From Gammaproteobacteria bacterium UBA2679 (GTDB taxonomy: Bacteria; Pseudomonadota; Gammaproteobacteria; Pseudomonadales; Oleiphilaceae), in the NCBI GenBank assembly GCA_002354735.1, contig DEMD01000015.1, positions 457,304 through 521,303 on the forward strand: a stretch of 64,000 bases of DNA, read 5' to 3'. The notes below the pieces were generated by a model that saw only the letters and a list, made by a program, of their open reading frames with translations, made no database searches and had not been told where the DNA came from. Numbering within the stretch: position 1 is the stretch's first letter; each line of letters opens with the position of its first letter. Below, one piece after another: positions 1-9,416 of this stretch. A program made the position numbers and the translations under genes.

Positions 1-827
1 TGAAAAGGAATATGCCAGCGCTGGGCAGCTTCGATGCTGAGCGGAGAGGTGACTTCGTCGTCACGACCTATCGTGATAAAGAGTGGCTTTGTAAGGGTGC
101 CCAGGATGTCGTTATAGTTAAGGGCCTTGAGCGACTCCATCATTCTGAAACTGTATCGCTGCACTCTATTATCCAGCTGCGATAACGGAGGATCGGCCGG
201 GAAGTACCCTGTCTTGAGATGCCCCAGCATCGGCATGACCTGGCATAGCAGTGCACGCACCAGCGAAACCTTGAACATATGTCGATGGAACCGGGCGGGT
301 GCAGGATCATATGCGGTCTTGCGACGCCAGTGCTTAAGGCGGAACAGGAAGCGATTGAGACCGATATCGGTACGCGCGGTCTCTATATTGCCGGGCAGCA
401 CCGGCGACATGAGAACCAGTCCCCGCAGCGCTTGATCGCTATATTTGTCGACGTAGCGAAGCGCAACGGTAGCACCGGCTGAGTGTCCGGAGAGAATGAC
501 GGGGGTGTGAGGATGCTTATGTCGAATGACCTGAATGATATCAGCCACATCATCTTCAAGCTGGCCGATATAATTCACCATGCCCCGCCCACCCTGCGAG
601 TTGCCGTTTCCACGGAAATCCAGGAGGTAGGTAGTGAAACCATGACTGGCCAGCTGGCTGCCGTAGGGCTCGTATAGACTGCTGTTATAGGAGCCGCCAT
701 GCAGGTGCAGGACCACGGCATGTTCGGCCGCCGACTCGAAGTGGCGCAGCGCAAGCCGACATCCATCTCGTGCGAAGACATCGAGCGCCTGATATTCAGC
801 GAGTGTGTGCATCCCTGTACTTTCCAT
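1..827 (-). CDS. Alpha/beta hydrolase (lysophospholipase-like), 3' end cut by the window edge
   Basis: About 275 residues are visible; the reading frame runs off the left edge, so the C-terminus and presumably the catalytic His are missing. An HGG oxyanion-hole motif lies at residues 43-45, a DFRGNGNS strand-loop near 70-77, the nucleophile elbow GHSAG at 114-118 (Ser116), and a GRDDEV acid loop near the visible end. These are hallmarks of the serine-aminopeptidase/lysophospholipase branch of the alpha/beta-hydrolase fold. No signal peptide is seen, so a cytoplasmic esterase or lipase is likely, substrate unknown. ATG at 827 is the first start; ATG at 812 is preceded by GGAAAG and may be the true one. 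Confidence 0.8.
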   Translation of the reverse strand, partial: MESTGMHTLAEYQALDVFARDGCRLALRHFESAAEHAVVLHLHGGSYNSSLYEPYGSQLASHGFTTYLLDFRGNGNSQGGRGMVNYIGQLEDDVADIIQVIRHKHPHTPVILSGHSAGATVALRYVDKYSDQALRGLVLMSPVLPGNIETARTDIGLNRFLFRLKHWRRKTAYDPAPARFHRHMFKVSLVRALLCQVMPMLGHLKTGYFPADPPLSQLDNRVQRYSFRMMESLKALNYNDILGTLTKPLFITIGRDDEVTSPLSIEAAQRWHIPF

Positions 828-982
828 TTGCGTCAATGCTGCCGCTCTGTTCCTGAAGGAGCAGGAATCCGGGGTCAGCTTTATAAGTATCTGTTATACG
901 TGAAGTGTACAGGAGCGGGTGGGGGCGAAATGTGACCTGCTGCGAAAACCGGTCATGGTAGCCGCAGTGAGTATTGGCAGTT

Positions 983-1486
983 TCAGCGTTTGCGACGGAA
1001 GTCCCATGGAGCCTCGGGATTAGCCTGTTGCCAGAGCCCGGTCTTGGTGGAACGTGCAGCAAGTTCGGCTATGGCGTAGATTTTCTGGTCCTCAGGTGTC
1101 TGATCCTTTATGAAATGCTTGTAGTGCCAGGCGAGTCCCTGTCGGATCTGCGCAAGCCCGACATCCTCGCCCCTAACGAAGACCTTGCCAATGATGCGGC
1201 CATAGCGATCGCGCTTGTTCCAGCTGACGGACACCGACTTTTCGAAAACAAGATCTGCCATATTCGCGCGTGAGACCTGACCAAAGGCCTGGCCACGCTC
1301 AGGCGCGTCGATGCCGCCTAACCTGATCCTGTGCTGTTGTCGCTTCCTGTCCAGCACAGTAATGGTATCGCCATCGGATACCTTGACCACCAGACCGTGT
1401 AGCAGTTCGGCGAAGAGGTGCTGAGAGCAGCTCAGCATGATACCGAGCAGCAGGGCTCGGCTTATCGTGAGATGGTTAAGCTTCAT
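983..1486 (-). CDS. Secreted thermonuclease-like protein (SNase fold)
   Basis: A 167-residue protein with an N-terminal signal peptide (hydrophobic stretch LLLGIMLSC, possible cleavage near LFA-EL). The staphylococcal-nuclease core follows: VSDGDTITV, RLGGIDAPERGQAFG with the conserved Arg and Glu, and RDRYGRIIGKVFV with the second catalytic Arg. The family cleaves DNA or RNA in a Ca2+-dependent way; the signal peptide points to a periplasmic or secreted enzyme used for nucleic acid scavenging or DNA turnover. I chose ATG at 1486 because the upstream in-frame start at 1507 is TTG and would add residues before the signal peptide. It is a single gene on the same strand as the fru operon, 43 nt downstream of fruA, so read-through from that operon is possible. 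Confidence 0.85.
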   Translation of the reverse strand: MKLNHLTISRALLLGIMLSCSQHLFAELLHGLVVKVSDGDTITVLDRKRQQHRIRLGGIDAPERGQAFGQVSRANMADLVFEKSVSVSWNKRDRYGRIIGKVFVRGEDVGLAQIRQGLAWHYKHFIKDQTPEDQKIYAIAELAARSTKTGLWQQANPEAPWDFRRKR

Positions 1487-1529
1487 GACTGCGCATCTTA
1501 GCCCCAACTGAGGTTCCGGCCAACGCGGC

Positions 1530-3320
1530 TCAGGCCGTAGCTGTTGCAGGAACAGCGTTGCGGCTCCGAAGTATCAGATAGAGCAGGGCCGTGACCATTG
1601 TGCCGGCTGCGATCGCGCCAAGATAGAGAAGCGCTGGCGTTATGGCGTTCGGGATGAACAGCACGAAAATCCCGCCATGCGGCGCCATGAGCTTTGCGCC
1701 CACCAGCATCGACAGGGCGCCCGTCGTCGCGCCACCCAATATGCAGGCTGGTAGGACCCTGACAGGATCCTTCGCTGCGAAGGGGATGGCACCCTCTGAA
1801 ATAAAGCACAGGCCAAGGACGAACGCGGCCTTTCCAGCTTCCTGTTCGGTTTTGCTGAATTGGCGCTTACGAATGAATGTTGCCACACCGAGTCCCAGCG
1901 CGGGCACCATACCTGCGGCCATGATGGCTGCCATTGGTGCGTAACTCTGACTCGCCAGCAGGCCCACCCCAAAGGTATAAGCGGCCTTGTTTACCGGCCC
2001 GCCCAGGTCGAAGCACATCATCGCGCCAAGAATGATGCCGAGTACTACAGCGTTAGTTGAGCCCATGCCTTGCAGGAAGCCAGTGAGACTCGACATAACT
2101 GCAGCCACAGGGGTGCCGACGATGTAGATCATGATCAGGCCGGTGGCCAGGCTCGCCAGCAATGGCACGATCAGGATGGGCTTGAGTGACTCCACAGATT
2201 TCGGTAGTCGCACATAGTCGACGAGTGCTTTCGCACAGTAGCCCGCAATGAAGCCTGCCAAAATACCGCCGAGAAAACCCGCCCCCAGGCTGCTGGCCAG
2301 CATGCCACCAATCAAGCCTGGGGCAAGTCCGGGCCTGTCTGCAATCGAAAAGGCAATATAGCCGGCAAGTACGGGGATCATCAGCGCGAATGCGGTCTCA
2401 CCACCTATCATCATCAGCGCGGCTGGCAGGCTGCCTTCTTCCTTGAAAGCCTCTATGCCAAACACAAAGGAAAGTGCAATGATCAGCCCGCCGGCCACCA
2501 CCACGGGTAGCATGAACGATACGCCCGTCATCAGGTGCTTGTAGATGCCTGACTGCGCCTTACCAGGGGCTGGCGTGCTACTGCCCTCGCTGCTATCGGC
2601 GCCTTCAGTCTTCGCATTCGAAATAGCCGCCTGCACGATATCCATGGGTTTCTTCAAAGCTGCGCCGGTGCTGCAGCGATAGATGCGCTTCCCCGTAAAA
2701 CGGCTTGTATCGACCTCAATATCGACAGCAAGAATAACAAGGTCGGCATCGGCGATATTGTCGTCGGTCAGTGCATTGGCGGCACCCACCGAACCCCGTG
2801 TCTCAACCTTGATTCGGTGGCCGAGCTGCCTGGCAGTAGCTTCCAGCGCCTCCGCAGCCATGAAGGTATGCGCGACGCCGGTAGGACAGGCTGTGACAGC
2901 CACGATATTGAACGCTTCTCTTGTCTGCGCCACGGTTTTGCCATCGGCAAGGCCTGGCACAGGCGAGGTGGCTGCCGAATCAGCTAGTCCTGTCGAGGTA
3001 TCCTGAGCCTGCTGCACACTGGCTTCCCGATCGGCGAACTGCAGCCATTGCATCGGATCTGTCAGGCAAGCCGCCACCGGGCCACGGAAAATGCGCTTGC
3101 CAGCGAAGCGACCGAGATCCACATGTCCATCAGCGGCCAGTACGACCAGATCAGCCGCTGCAATCTGCGCGGCGCTGAAATGCTGGACGGGCTGGACACT
3201 GGAGTGAATCTCGGTGGTGATGGACCAGTTCAATTCTGCCGCGGCGCGAGCAAGCGCGGTTGCGGCGAGATAGCAGCTGGTGAGCCCAGCAGGGCACTGC
3301 GTCAGGATCAATACGTTCAT
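1530..3320 (-). CDS. fruA: PTS fructose transporter subunit EIIBC
   Basis: A 596-residue membrane permease that takes up fructose and phosphorylates it to fructose 1-phosphate. The N-terminus carries a degenerate EIIB' domain (CPAGLTSC, residues about 9-16). A linker and an active EIIB domain follow, with the phospho-Cys motif CPTGVAHTFMAAEAL near residue 145. A long EIIC domain of multiple membrane segments starts near residue 245, with Gly-rich motifs such as GLIGGMLASSLGAGFLGG. This B'-B-C order and length match FruA of E. coli and Pseudomonas. It is the last gene of fruB-fruK-fruA, 9 nt after fruK, and is expected to be controlled by the FruR operators upstream of fruB. Confidence 0.97.
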   Translation of the reverse strand: MNVLILTQCPAGLTSCYLAATALARAAAELNWSITTEIHSSVQPVQHFSAAQIAAADLVVLAADGHVDLGRFAGKRIFRGPVAACLTDPMQWLQFADREASVQQAQDTSTGLADSAATSPVPGLADGKTVAQTREAFNIVAVTACPTGVAHTFMAAEALEATARQLGHRIKVETRGSVGAANALTDDNIADADLVILAVDIEVDTSRFTGKRIYRCSTGAALKKPMDIVQAAISNAKTEGADSSEGSSTPAPGKAQSGIYKHLMTGVSFMLPVVVAGGLIIALSFVFGIEAFKEEGSLPAALMMIGGETAFALMIPVLAGYIAFSIADRPGLAPGLIGGMLASSLGAGFLGGILAGFIAGYCAKALVDYVRLPKSVESLKPILIVPLLASLATGLIMIYIVGTPVAAVMSSLTGFLQGMGSTNAVVLGIILGAMMCFDLGGPVNKAAYTFGVGLLASQSYAPMAAIMAAGMVPALGLGVATFIRKRQFSKTEQEAGKAAFVLGLCFISEGAIPFAAKDPVRVLPACILGGATTGALSMLVGAKLMAPHGGIFVLFIPNAITPALLYLGAIAAGTMVTALLYLILRSRNAVPATATA

Positions 3321-3329
3321 GAGGTCACC

Positions 3330-4316
3330 TCAACACGAGAAGGGCAGTGGCTTCACAGTCACTTGTTGTTGTAGTTGTAGCAGTGCATTCCGGCTCGTCA
3401 CGCCAACGCCGATCTGGCTCACTGCCATGGCAGACAGAGCCGTGGCCAGGCGGAACGTTTCCACCTGGTCCATCCGCCTGGAGAGGCCGTACGCCAGACC
3501 GGCCACCATGCTGTCGCCTGCGCCCACCGTGCTGACGGTTTCGACCTTCGGTGGCATGGCCTGCAGGGACTGGTGACGGTTATACCAGCGGGCGCCACAT
3601 GCGCCATCCGACAACACTACATGTTCGATGCCGCTTGCCAGCAGCTTGCGAATTTCTTTTTCCTGATCCGCCGTTGTCTCGAGCGGTCGGCCGGCCAGCT
3701 GTGATAACTCACTCACATTGGGCTTGATCAGGTACGGCGATGCTGCCAGGGCTGCTCGCAGTGCGGCGGCGCTGGTATCGAGTACCACATGATGCCCCTG
3801 CTTCTGCAACAGTGCAGTCAGCTCCGCATAGGCCTCTGATGGCAAACCCTGAGGCAGGCTGCCGCTGAGGACGAACAGATCCGCGATATCGGCGAGGCTC
3901 GCGAGTTGGGCACGCAGACTTGTCCACACCGAGTCGGTGACTTCCAGCCCCGGCGAATTGATGTCGGTTACCCTCGAACTGGATTCGGTAAGCTTGACGT
4001 TGATGCGTGTGGCGCCGGACGCGTAGGTGAACCTGTTATCCATCTGCAGATCATCGAAGAGCAGATCAAAGGCCTGTCTGTTATCCATACCGAGTATGCC
4101 GCTTACGCAAACTGGCTGATCGAGCCCCCGCAAGACCGTCGCGACATTGATACCTTTGCCTGCTGGTCGAAGGTGCCCCTGTGATGCGATATTCACTTCA
4201 CCAATTTGCAGTTGGTCAAGCTGCAAGGTGAGGTCCAGCGCCGGGTTCAGAGTGAGCGTCACAATGGGCAGCAGCGGGTCGCTCGCGCTCGATACGACTT
4301 GTTCAGGCATGCTCAT
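3330..4316 (-). CDS. fruK: 1-Phosphofructokinase
   Basis: PfkB-family kinase of 328 residues that phosphorylates fructose 1-phosphate to fructose 1,6-bisphosphate with ATP. TLNPALD near the N-terminus, the substrate-side loop AGKGINVATVL, and the C-terminal signature TVGAGDSMVAG with the catalytic Asp are all present. Two ATGs lie close together: 4316 (AGGA nine bases upstream) and 4310. I chose 4316, which overlaps the end of fruB by 14 nt and suggests translational coupling. An in-frame start at 4352 would add 12 residues inside fruB and is unlikely. The product of FruA is its substrate, which fits its place between fruB and fruA. Confidence 0.96.
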   Translation of the reverse strand: MSMPEQVVSSASDPLLPIVTLTLNPALDLTLQLDQLQIGEVNIASQGHLRPAGKGINVATVLRGLDQPVCVSGILGMDNRQAFDLLFDDLQMDNRFTYASGATRINVKLTESSSRVTDINSPGLEVTDSVWTSLRAQLASLADIADLFVLSGSLPQGLPSEAYAELTALLQKQGHHVVLDTSAAALRAALAASPYLIKPNVSELSQLAGRPLETTADQEKEIRKLLASGIEHVVLSDGACGARWYNRHQSLQAMPPKVETVSTVGAGDSMVAGLAYGLSRRMDQVETFRLATALSAMAVSQIGVGVTSRNALLQLQQQVTVKPLPFSC

Positions 4317-7221
4317 GCGCCACAGTCCTGTCCGATGGCACCAGCAGCTCACGCACGGCTTCGCTGCTTTCCGCCTTCAGGGCACGGGCAGCCAGCGAGC
4401 GTGCATCGACCAATGAGAGGCTGCGCAAGCGGGCTTTGATTCTGGGAATTGCTCGGGCAGACATACTCAGCTCTCGCACACCCATACCTGTCAGAATAGT
4501 GGCGCCAAGCGGATCCGAAGCAAGTTCACCACAAACACCGACCCAGATGCCGTGACGATGCGCAGCCTGAACCGTCATTTCGATGAGCTTCAGAACAGCA
4601 GGGCTGATCGCGTCAGCCTGCCGGGACAGAACAGGGTGGCCTCGGTCGATGGCCAGCGTATATTGCGTCAGGTCGTTGGTGCCGACCGAGAAGAAATCCA
4701 GTTCCGGGGCGAAGGCCTCGGCCATCAATGCTGCTGACGGTACCTCTATCATGATACCCAGCTCTATCCGGGCGCCCGGATAGTCCGTGGCGACTTCCCG
4801 ATAGATGGCCCGAATCTCCCGCCACTCGTTCAAGTCGGTAACCATCGGGAACATGATGCGCAATAAGCGGCCGTCTGCGGCTCGTAGAAGCGCGTGCAGC
4901 TGGCGCTTCAGCGTCTCGGGATAGCGTAGCGACAGGCGGACGCCACGAATGCCGAGAAAGGGGTTCTCCTCCTCGTCCATCGGCATATAGGTCAGGGGCT
5001 TGTCACCACCGACGTCGAGCGTCCGGACTATAAGCGGACGATCCGGGCCCAATCGATCCATGACACTGGCGTATTCAGCCTGCTGAACTTCGATGGATGG
5101 TTCCTGTGTGTGCGCCATGTAGATGAACTCGGAGCGGAACAGGCCAACCCCTTCGCAGCCGATATCGACAGCAGCATCGACGGCCTTGGCAGCCGTCAGG
5201 TTTGCCATTACTTCCATGCGGTGACCATCTGTGGTCACGGCAGGTTCCAGCCGACTGGCATGAGCCTGCTCGTTCAGTCGCTGTTCCTCTGCGATGACGG
5301 CTCTGGCGTGCGCCAGGGTAGCCTCGTCCGGCCCGACCGTGACCGTGCGAGCTTCGCAGTTGACGATGAGCAAGGTGCCTTCAACTATCGTCAACACCCG
5401 TGGTCCGCAGGCTACCAGCAGCGGGATGCCGAGGGAGCGCGCCAGAATGGCTGCGTGTGAAGTGACACCGCCTGCCGCGCTGACGATCGCTTTGACTGTA
5501 GATGGATCGCATTCACTGATTTCGGTGGGCGTAATTTCTTCGCAGACAAGCACGTGGGCTTCATCAACTGAGCGCTTGGCGTTCTGGCCAGTCAGTTCGC
5601 CCAGAACCTGGTTGCCCACGTCCCGGATGTCGATTGCGCGCTCGGCTAACAGCAGTTCAGTGCTTTGCTCCTGCGATCGAGCGAGTGCTTCGAAGCTCTG
5701 CTGCCAGCCCCACTCAGCACTGTCGCCGGCTCTGATATGCTGCTCCGCATCCTGTTGAATCTCGGGATCAGCCACCAGTTCCAGATGCATGGCGACAATC
5801 TGGGCGAGATCAGTGTTGGTGGTACGTGCAAGCTTGCCTTTGAGCGTGGTAGACACCTGGTCTATCGCCTGTTTCAGCCTCTCAAGCTCTTGTGCGGCCG
5901 GACCCTGATGGCGCTCAAAATTGAAAACGGTCTCCTTCATGACATGGGCGGAACCAATTGCCACGCCGGGTGCCCCAGGTAGACCTTTGAGTATTTCACC
6001 CGGCGTGAGTGGCTTTAAGGGAATGCTCTCGGACGCGCCTTCATCGGAGACCCGATCAGGCAGGTGGATGACAGGGTCCCCGAGGCCACCGGAGACTGCT
6101 GCACAGATTTCAGCGAGTGCCTTGTCAGCCTCTGGGCCATCGATGGTAAAGCGCAGGCGATCGCCGAGCCCGGCGCCGAGACTGATGAGTTTGGTGACGC
6201 TCTGGGCCGAGACTTCGCTGCCGTGGCCGTCGAGGTTTTCTACCCAGATCTGAGTGTTGTAGTTTTTGGCCAGCCTGGCGAGGTTGGCAGCAGGACGGGC
6301 ATGCAGACCGTGCGGCATGGGTAGTCGACAAACTACCTGTTGACCTGCAAGTTCACTGGCACTCAGAAGACGCACCACATCTGCAGCGCGGCTTGCGCCA
6401 GCCAGCTCATTGAGCCTGCTCGCCATAGCCAGCTCGGCGAGTTTGTCGAGCAGCGGTCTGTGATGGTCGCTTCGAGTGGCAATAACAATCAGCATGGCCA
6501 GTGATTCGCCAGAAAGTGGCAGCGGTGTATTTGGCTGGATAACTGCAGCGCCGCCATTGTCGGCGGCCGTTTTCAGTGTGCTCACCCACACACCTTTGCC
6601 GAGGTGAAATGGTGGAATCGAAGGTAGGGTGGAGAGCTCGGCCTGCGTCAGGGCCTTCTTCTGCCAAAGTATGGCTGCGGCGATACCCACCGCCTCCATG
6701 AAACTGCTGGCCTCTGAGCGGAGACGAACCTGGGCCTTTGCGAACAGAAAATCACCGCTCGCAGGCTCACTGCCCAGCTTGCCGCTGAGCAGGTTGCCAA
6801 CCGTGGCAACATCGCCAGTTGTATGAAGCTGGCGGGCCAGGCTCTCGTCGCCAATCACATGCGTCAGCTGGCGCAGTATGTCCAGGTGCTCATCAGACTG
6901 TGCGGCAATACCAATGACGGTATAGGCAGTTTGCGGCTTGCCAGTGTCACAGTCATCGCCCCAGGCAATGCCTTCGGGGAAACGCAGCACCTTGATGCCG
7001 GTCCGCCTCACCAGACCCCGTGTATCGGTGGTGCCATGTGGAATGGCGATGCCGTTGCCGAGATAGGTCGACGTTTGCTGTTCGCGATCGAGCATGCCTT
7101 GTTCGTAGGCGGGGTCGACGAGTCCTGAAGCGACCATGCGCTCGGCCAGCTGCCGAATAACGTCCTCTTTGTGAGAGGCAGTCGCGTGAAGATTAATGTC
7201 GTCGGCACTGAGTTTGAGCAT
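4303..7221 (-). CDS. fruB: PTS fructose multiphosphoryl transfer protein (EIIA-HPr-EI)
   Basis: A 972-residue phosphotransfer protein feeding FruA with phosphate from PEP. Domains in order: EIIA(Fru) at about 1-145, with the active-site His in GNGIAIPHGTTDTR; a central degenerate EIIA-like region; HPr near residue 300, with PHGLHARPAA; and a complete enzyme I from about 430, with the phospho-His in GGVTSHAAILARS (near 588) and GVCGELAS (near 896). E. coli FruB lacks the EI part; the Pseudomonas-type fusion has it, so this system needs no separate EI. The start at 7221 (MLKLSADD) follows homology; ATG at 7236 is an alternative. It is the first gene of the operon, divergent from fruR. Confidence 0.97.
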   Translation of the reverse strand: MLKLSADDINLHATASHKEDVIRQLAERMVASGLVDPAYEQGMLDREQQTSTYLGNGIAIPHGTTDTRGLVRRTGIKVLRFPEGIAWGDDCDTGKPQTAYTVIGIAAQSDEHLDILRQLTHVIGDESLARQLHTTGDVATVGNLLSGKLGSEPASGDFLFAKAQVRLRSEASSFMEAVGIAAAILWQKKALTQAELSTLPSIPPFHLGKGVWVSTLKTAADNGGAAVIQPNTPLPLSGESLAMLIVIATRSDHHRPLLDKLAELAMASRLNELAGASRAADVVRLLSASELAGQQVVCRLPMPHGLHARPAANLARLAKNYNTQIWVENLDGHGSEVSAQSVTKLISLGAGLGDRLRFTIDGPEADKALAEICAAVSGGLGDPVIHLPDRVSDEGASESIPLKPLTPGEILKGLPGAPGVAIGSAHVMKETVFNFERHQGPAAQELERLKQAIDQVSTTLKGKLARTTNTDLAQIVAMHLELVADPEIQQDAEQHIRAGDSAEWGWQQSFEALARSQEQSTELLLAERAIDIRDVGNQVLGELTGQNAKRSVDEAHVLVCEEITPTEISECDPSTVKAIVSAAGGVTSHAAILARSLGIPLLVACGPRVLTIVEGTLLIVNCEARTVTVGPDEATLAHARAVIAEEQRLNEQAHASRLEPAVTTDGHRMEVMANLTAAKAVDAAVDIGCEGVGLFRSEFIYMAHTQEPSIEVQQAEYASVMDRLGPDRPLIVRTLDVGGDKPLTYMPMDEEENPFLGIRGVRLSLRYPETLKRQLHALLRAADGRLLRIMFPMVTDLNEWREIRAIYREVATDYPGARIELGIMIEVPSAALMAEAFAPELDFFSVGTNDLTQYTLAIDRGHPVLSRQADAISPAVLKLIEMTVQAAHRHGIWVGVCGELASDPLGATILTGMGVRELSMSARAIPRIKARLRSLSLVDARSLAARALKAESSEAVRELLVPSDRTVAHEHA

Positions 7222-7270
7222 TGTTTTTATTTCCATCGACTGAACCCCGAACATTTGGTCAGAAGACCTT

Positions 7271-7365
7271 GCTGAATCGATAATGCTAATCATCCTGAAA
7301 CGATTCAGCCCGAAAAGCAAGTCTTTGCGTAAATCTGCTCCAATATTGAGCTGAATCGGTTATGC
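7271..7365. promoter_or_regulatory. Three FruR/Cra-type operator-like sites between fruB and fruR
   Basis: CTGAAACGATTCAG at 7295-7308 is close to the E. coli Cra operator (TGAAxCGxTTCA type). Two more sites share one another's sequence: GCTGAATCGATAATGC at 7271-7286 and GCTGAATCGGTTATGC at 7350-7365, each a good left half-site with a weaker right half. They lie between the fruB and fruR starts, where FruR would control both its own gene and the operon. The third overlaps the region just before the fruR start. Binding is inferred from similarity only. Confidence 0.7.
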
Positions 7366-7400
7366 TCACCATCTGGATGTTCCATGAAGAGGTCCATGTA

Positions 7401-8432
7401 GTGAAGCTAGAAGAGATTGCCCGCCTGGCCGGCGTTTCCAAGGCTACTGTCAGCAGTGTCCTCAACGGCAAAGCTGGAAAATATCGCATCAGCACTGATA
7501 CGCAGGAGAAGGTCAGGGCGGTCGCCCTTGAACACGGCTATCAGGCGAATCACTCAGCGGCTGCGCTACGGCGTGGCACCAGCCGGTCTATCGGTTTCAT
7601 CATCCCCGATTTCGAAAATCGCAGCTATCTACGCATCGCAAAGCATCTGGAGACGCTATCGCGTGCAGAGGGATACCAGCTGGTGATAGCGAGCTCGGAT
7701 GACGACTTCGAGATAGAGCTGGCGGCGGCTCGGATGATGGTCTCGCGTGGCATCGATGCTCTCGTGGTGTCGTCATGCACGACCGAAGCGGAGACAACAT
7801 ACGCCGATATCCAGCAGAAGGGCACGCCAGTTGTTGTACTCGACAGACCCATTGGCAGCGGCTTTTGCAGTGTGCTCAGTGACGACCGGCAGGGCGCGTT
7901 CGAACTCGTACAATCGATGTCACTCGACTCCCCGCCCACCCGAGTGAAAGACGCCGTGCTCATTGGTGCCATGCCGGAAATGAAGATCAGCCAGCTTCGG
8001 GAGCAGGGTTTTCGTGCCGCTGTTGCCGATATCCCAAAGCTGCAAGCCCACTGCTGCTACGGCGCCAGCTTCGATATTGCTTCTGCGAAGGTGGCGCTGG
8101 ATGCCGCCAGAGCCCAGATCGGGCGCACGCCAGATGCCATCGTCACCACCTCCTTCAGTCTGCTCGAAGGGGTGATGGAGGCGCTTCGCAGCGAAATGCA
8201 GGTGGCCTGGAGCAAGGCAGTGTCGCCAGTGCGCCTCGCGACCTTCGGCGACAGTCGTTTACTGGATTTCCTGCCCTTCCCGGTCAATTCACTCAGCCAG
8301 CAACATGAAGCAGTCGCTGAAGCGGCCTGGCGGCTCGTCCGCAAAGCCCTCGAGGACGATTATCAACCTGAAACCGTTGTTATAGCGCGTATGTTGCAGA
8401 ACCGATGGCTAACGTGGGCCAGCCGGGGGTAA
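7401..8432 (+). CDS. fruR: LacI-family fructose repressor/activator (Cra-type)
   Basis: A 343-residue LacI/GalR regulator. The N-terminal helix-turn-helix (VKLEEIARLAGVSKATVSSVLNG region, residues 1-25) and hinge helix (AAALRRGTSRSIGFIIPDFEN) are very close to E. coli Cra/FruR. The periplasmic-binding-like effector domain contains GAMPEMKISQLREQGFR and FTTSFSLLEG-like elements typical of Cra; the ligand is expected to be fructose 1-phosphate. GTG at 7401 is chosen: it aligns with the Cra start and has GAAGAGG eight bases upstream. ATGs at 7362 and 7377 would add an unrelated N-terminal tail. It is divergent from fruBKA across the operator region. Confidence 0.94.
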   Translation: MKLEEIARLAGVSKATVSSVLNGKAGKYRISTDTQEKVRAVALEHGYQANHSAAALRRGTSRSIGFIIPDFENRSYLRIAKHLETLSRAEGYQLVIASSDDDFEIELAAARMMVSRGIDALVVSSCTTEAETTYADIQQKGTPVVVLDRPIGSGFCSVLSDDRQGAFELVQSMSLDSPPTRVKDAVLIGAMPEMKISQLREQGFRAAVADIPKLQAHCCYGASFDIASAKVALDAARAQIGRTPDAIVTTSFSLLEGVMEALRSEMQVAWSKAVSPVRLATFGDSRLLDFLPFPVNSLSQQHEAVAEAAWRLVRKALEDDYQPETVVIARMLQNRWLTWASRG

Positions 8433-8578
8433 CTCGCATCCAGCCGAGAGGGACTGACTTGCCAAGCCGGTGGCATCCCTGATTATTCATTGTTCATGAT
8501 AGCGCTATGGGCCAATATCAACGTATCGACTTAAAATAGAACCACATGCACAACTCGACACCGTCGCAGGTATCGCCT

Positions 8579-9385
8579 ATGAGTGCTCAGTCCTTTCCTA
8601 CATTCTTTCTTTCGCATGGTGCACCTACGCTGGCATTGGATGATGTCCCGGCCAGTCGCTTTCTGAAATCACTCGGCGCCAGCCTGCCCAAACCCAGGGC
8701 GGTCATCGTCTTTTCGGCGCATCATGATGCCGCTACGACGACCGTGACCTCACCACGCAGGCCCAAAACGATCCACGACTTCACCGGCTTCGAGGAGACA
8801 CTATACGACCTCGAGTATCCTGCGTTTGGTGATCCAGCGCTTGCAGAGCGCATCGTTACCTTGCTCGAAGCCAACGGTTTTAATGCAGATGTCGACCCGG
8901 AGCGAGGACTGGATCACGGGGCGTGGGTGCCATTGTCGCTGCTGTTTCCGGCTGCCGATGTGCCAGTCGTGCAGGTCTCAATCGACTCGCGACGTGACGC
9001 CACATACCACTTCAAACTCGGCGAAGTACTGCGGCCTCTGCGAGACGACGGCTTCCTGATTCTGGGCACAGGAAGTATCAGCCATAACCTGAGAATGGTG
9101 TCTTACGCCAAAGCGGATGCTGCAGCGCCAGAGTGGGTAACCCGCTTCTGCGACTGGATGGCGAAGAAGCTCGTTGCACGCGATCTGCCATCACTACTTG
9201 ATTATCGAGCATTGGCGCCCGACGCGAGAAAGAACCATCCGAGTGATGAACATCTGATGCCCCTCTACTGTGCGCTTGGCGCTGCGAATGACGATGCTGC
9301 TGTAAAGCGGATCCACCATAGTGTGACTTATGGTGTGATAGCGATGGACAGCTATCGGTTTGGCGGGGAAGTGGGGAAGAACTGA
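8579..9385 (+). CDS. ygiD: Class III extradiol dioxygenase, 4,5-DOPA dioxygenase-like (YgiD/DODA family)
   Basis: A 268-residue LigB-type protein. LSHGAPTLALDD near the N-terminus, VFSAHHD and GLDHGAWVPLSLLFP supply the conserved His residues that bind the metal. The C-terminal part has GTGSISHNL and NHPSDEHLMPLYCALGAA, both characteristic of the DODA/YgiD branch. Members open aromatic rings of catechol-type substrates such as L-DOPA; the physiological substrate in bacteria is usually unknown. The start at 8579 is preferred over the in-frame ATG at 8546 because AGG lies about eight bases upstream and homologs begin near here. It stands alone, convergent with the following lipoprotein gene. 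Confidence 0.88.
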   Translation: MSAQSFPTFFLSHGAPTLALDDVPASRFLKSLGASLPKPRAVIVFSAHHDAATTTVTSPRRPKTIHDFTGFEETLYDLEYPAFGDPALAERIVTLLEANGFNADVDPERGLDHGAWVPLSLLFPAADVPVVQVSIDSRRDATYHFKLGEVLRPLRDDGFLILGTGSISHNLRMVSYAKADAAAPEWVTRFCDWMAKKLVARDLPSLLDYRALAPDARKNHPSDEHLMPLYCALGAANDDAAVKRIHHSVTYGVIAMDSYRFGGEVGKN

Positions 9386-9416
9386 TCCGGCGAGTGCCGG
9401 ACCAGGTGAGACAGCC

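Noticed and set aside
9388..9403. Hairpin TCCGGC/GCCGGA between convergent genes
   Set aside because: The stem is only 6 bp and no T-tract follows on either strand.
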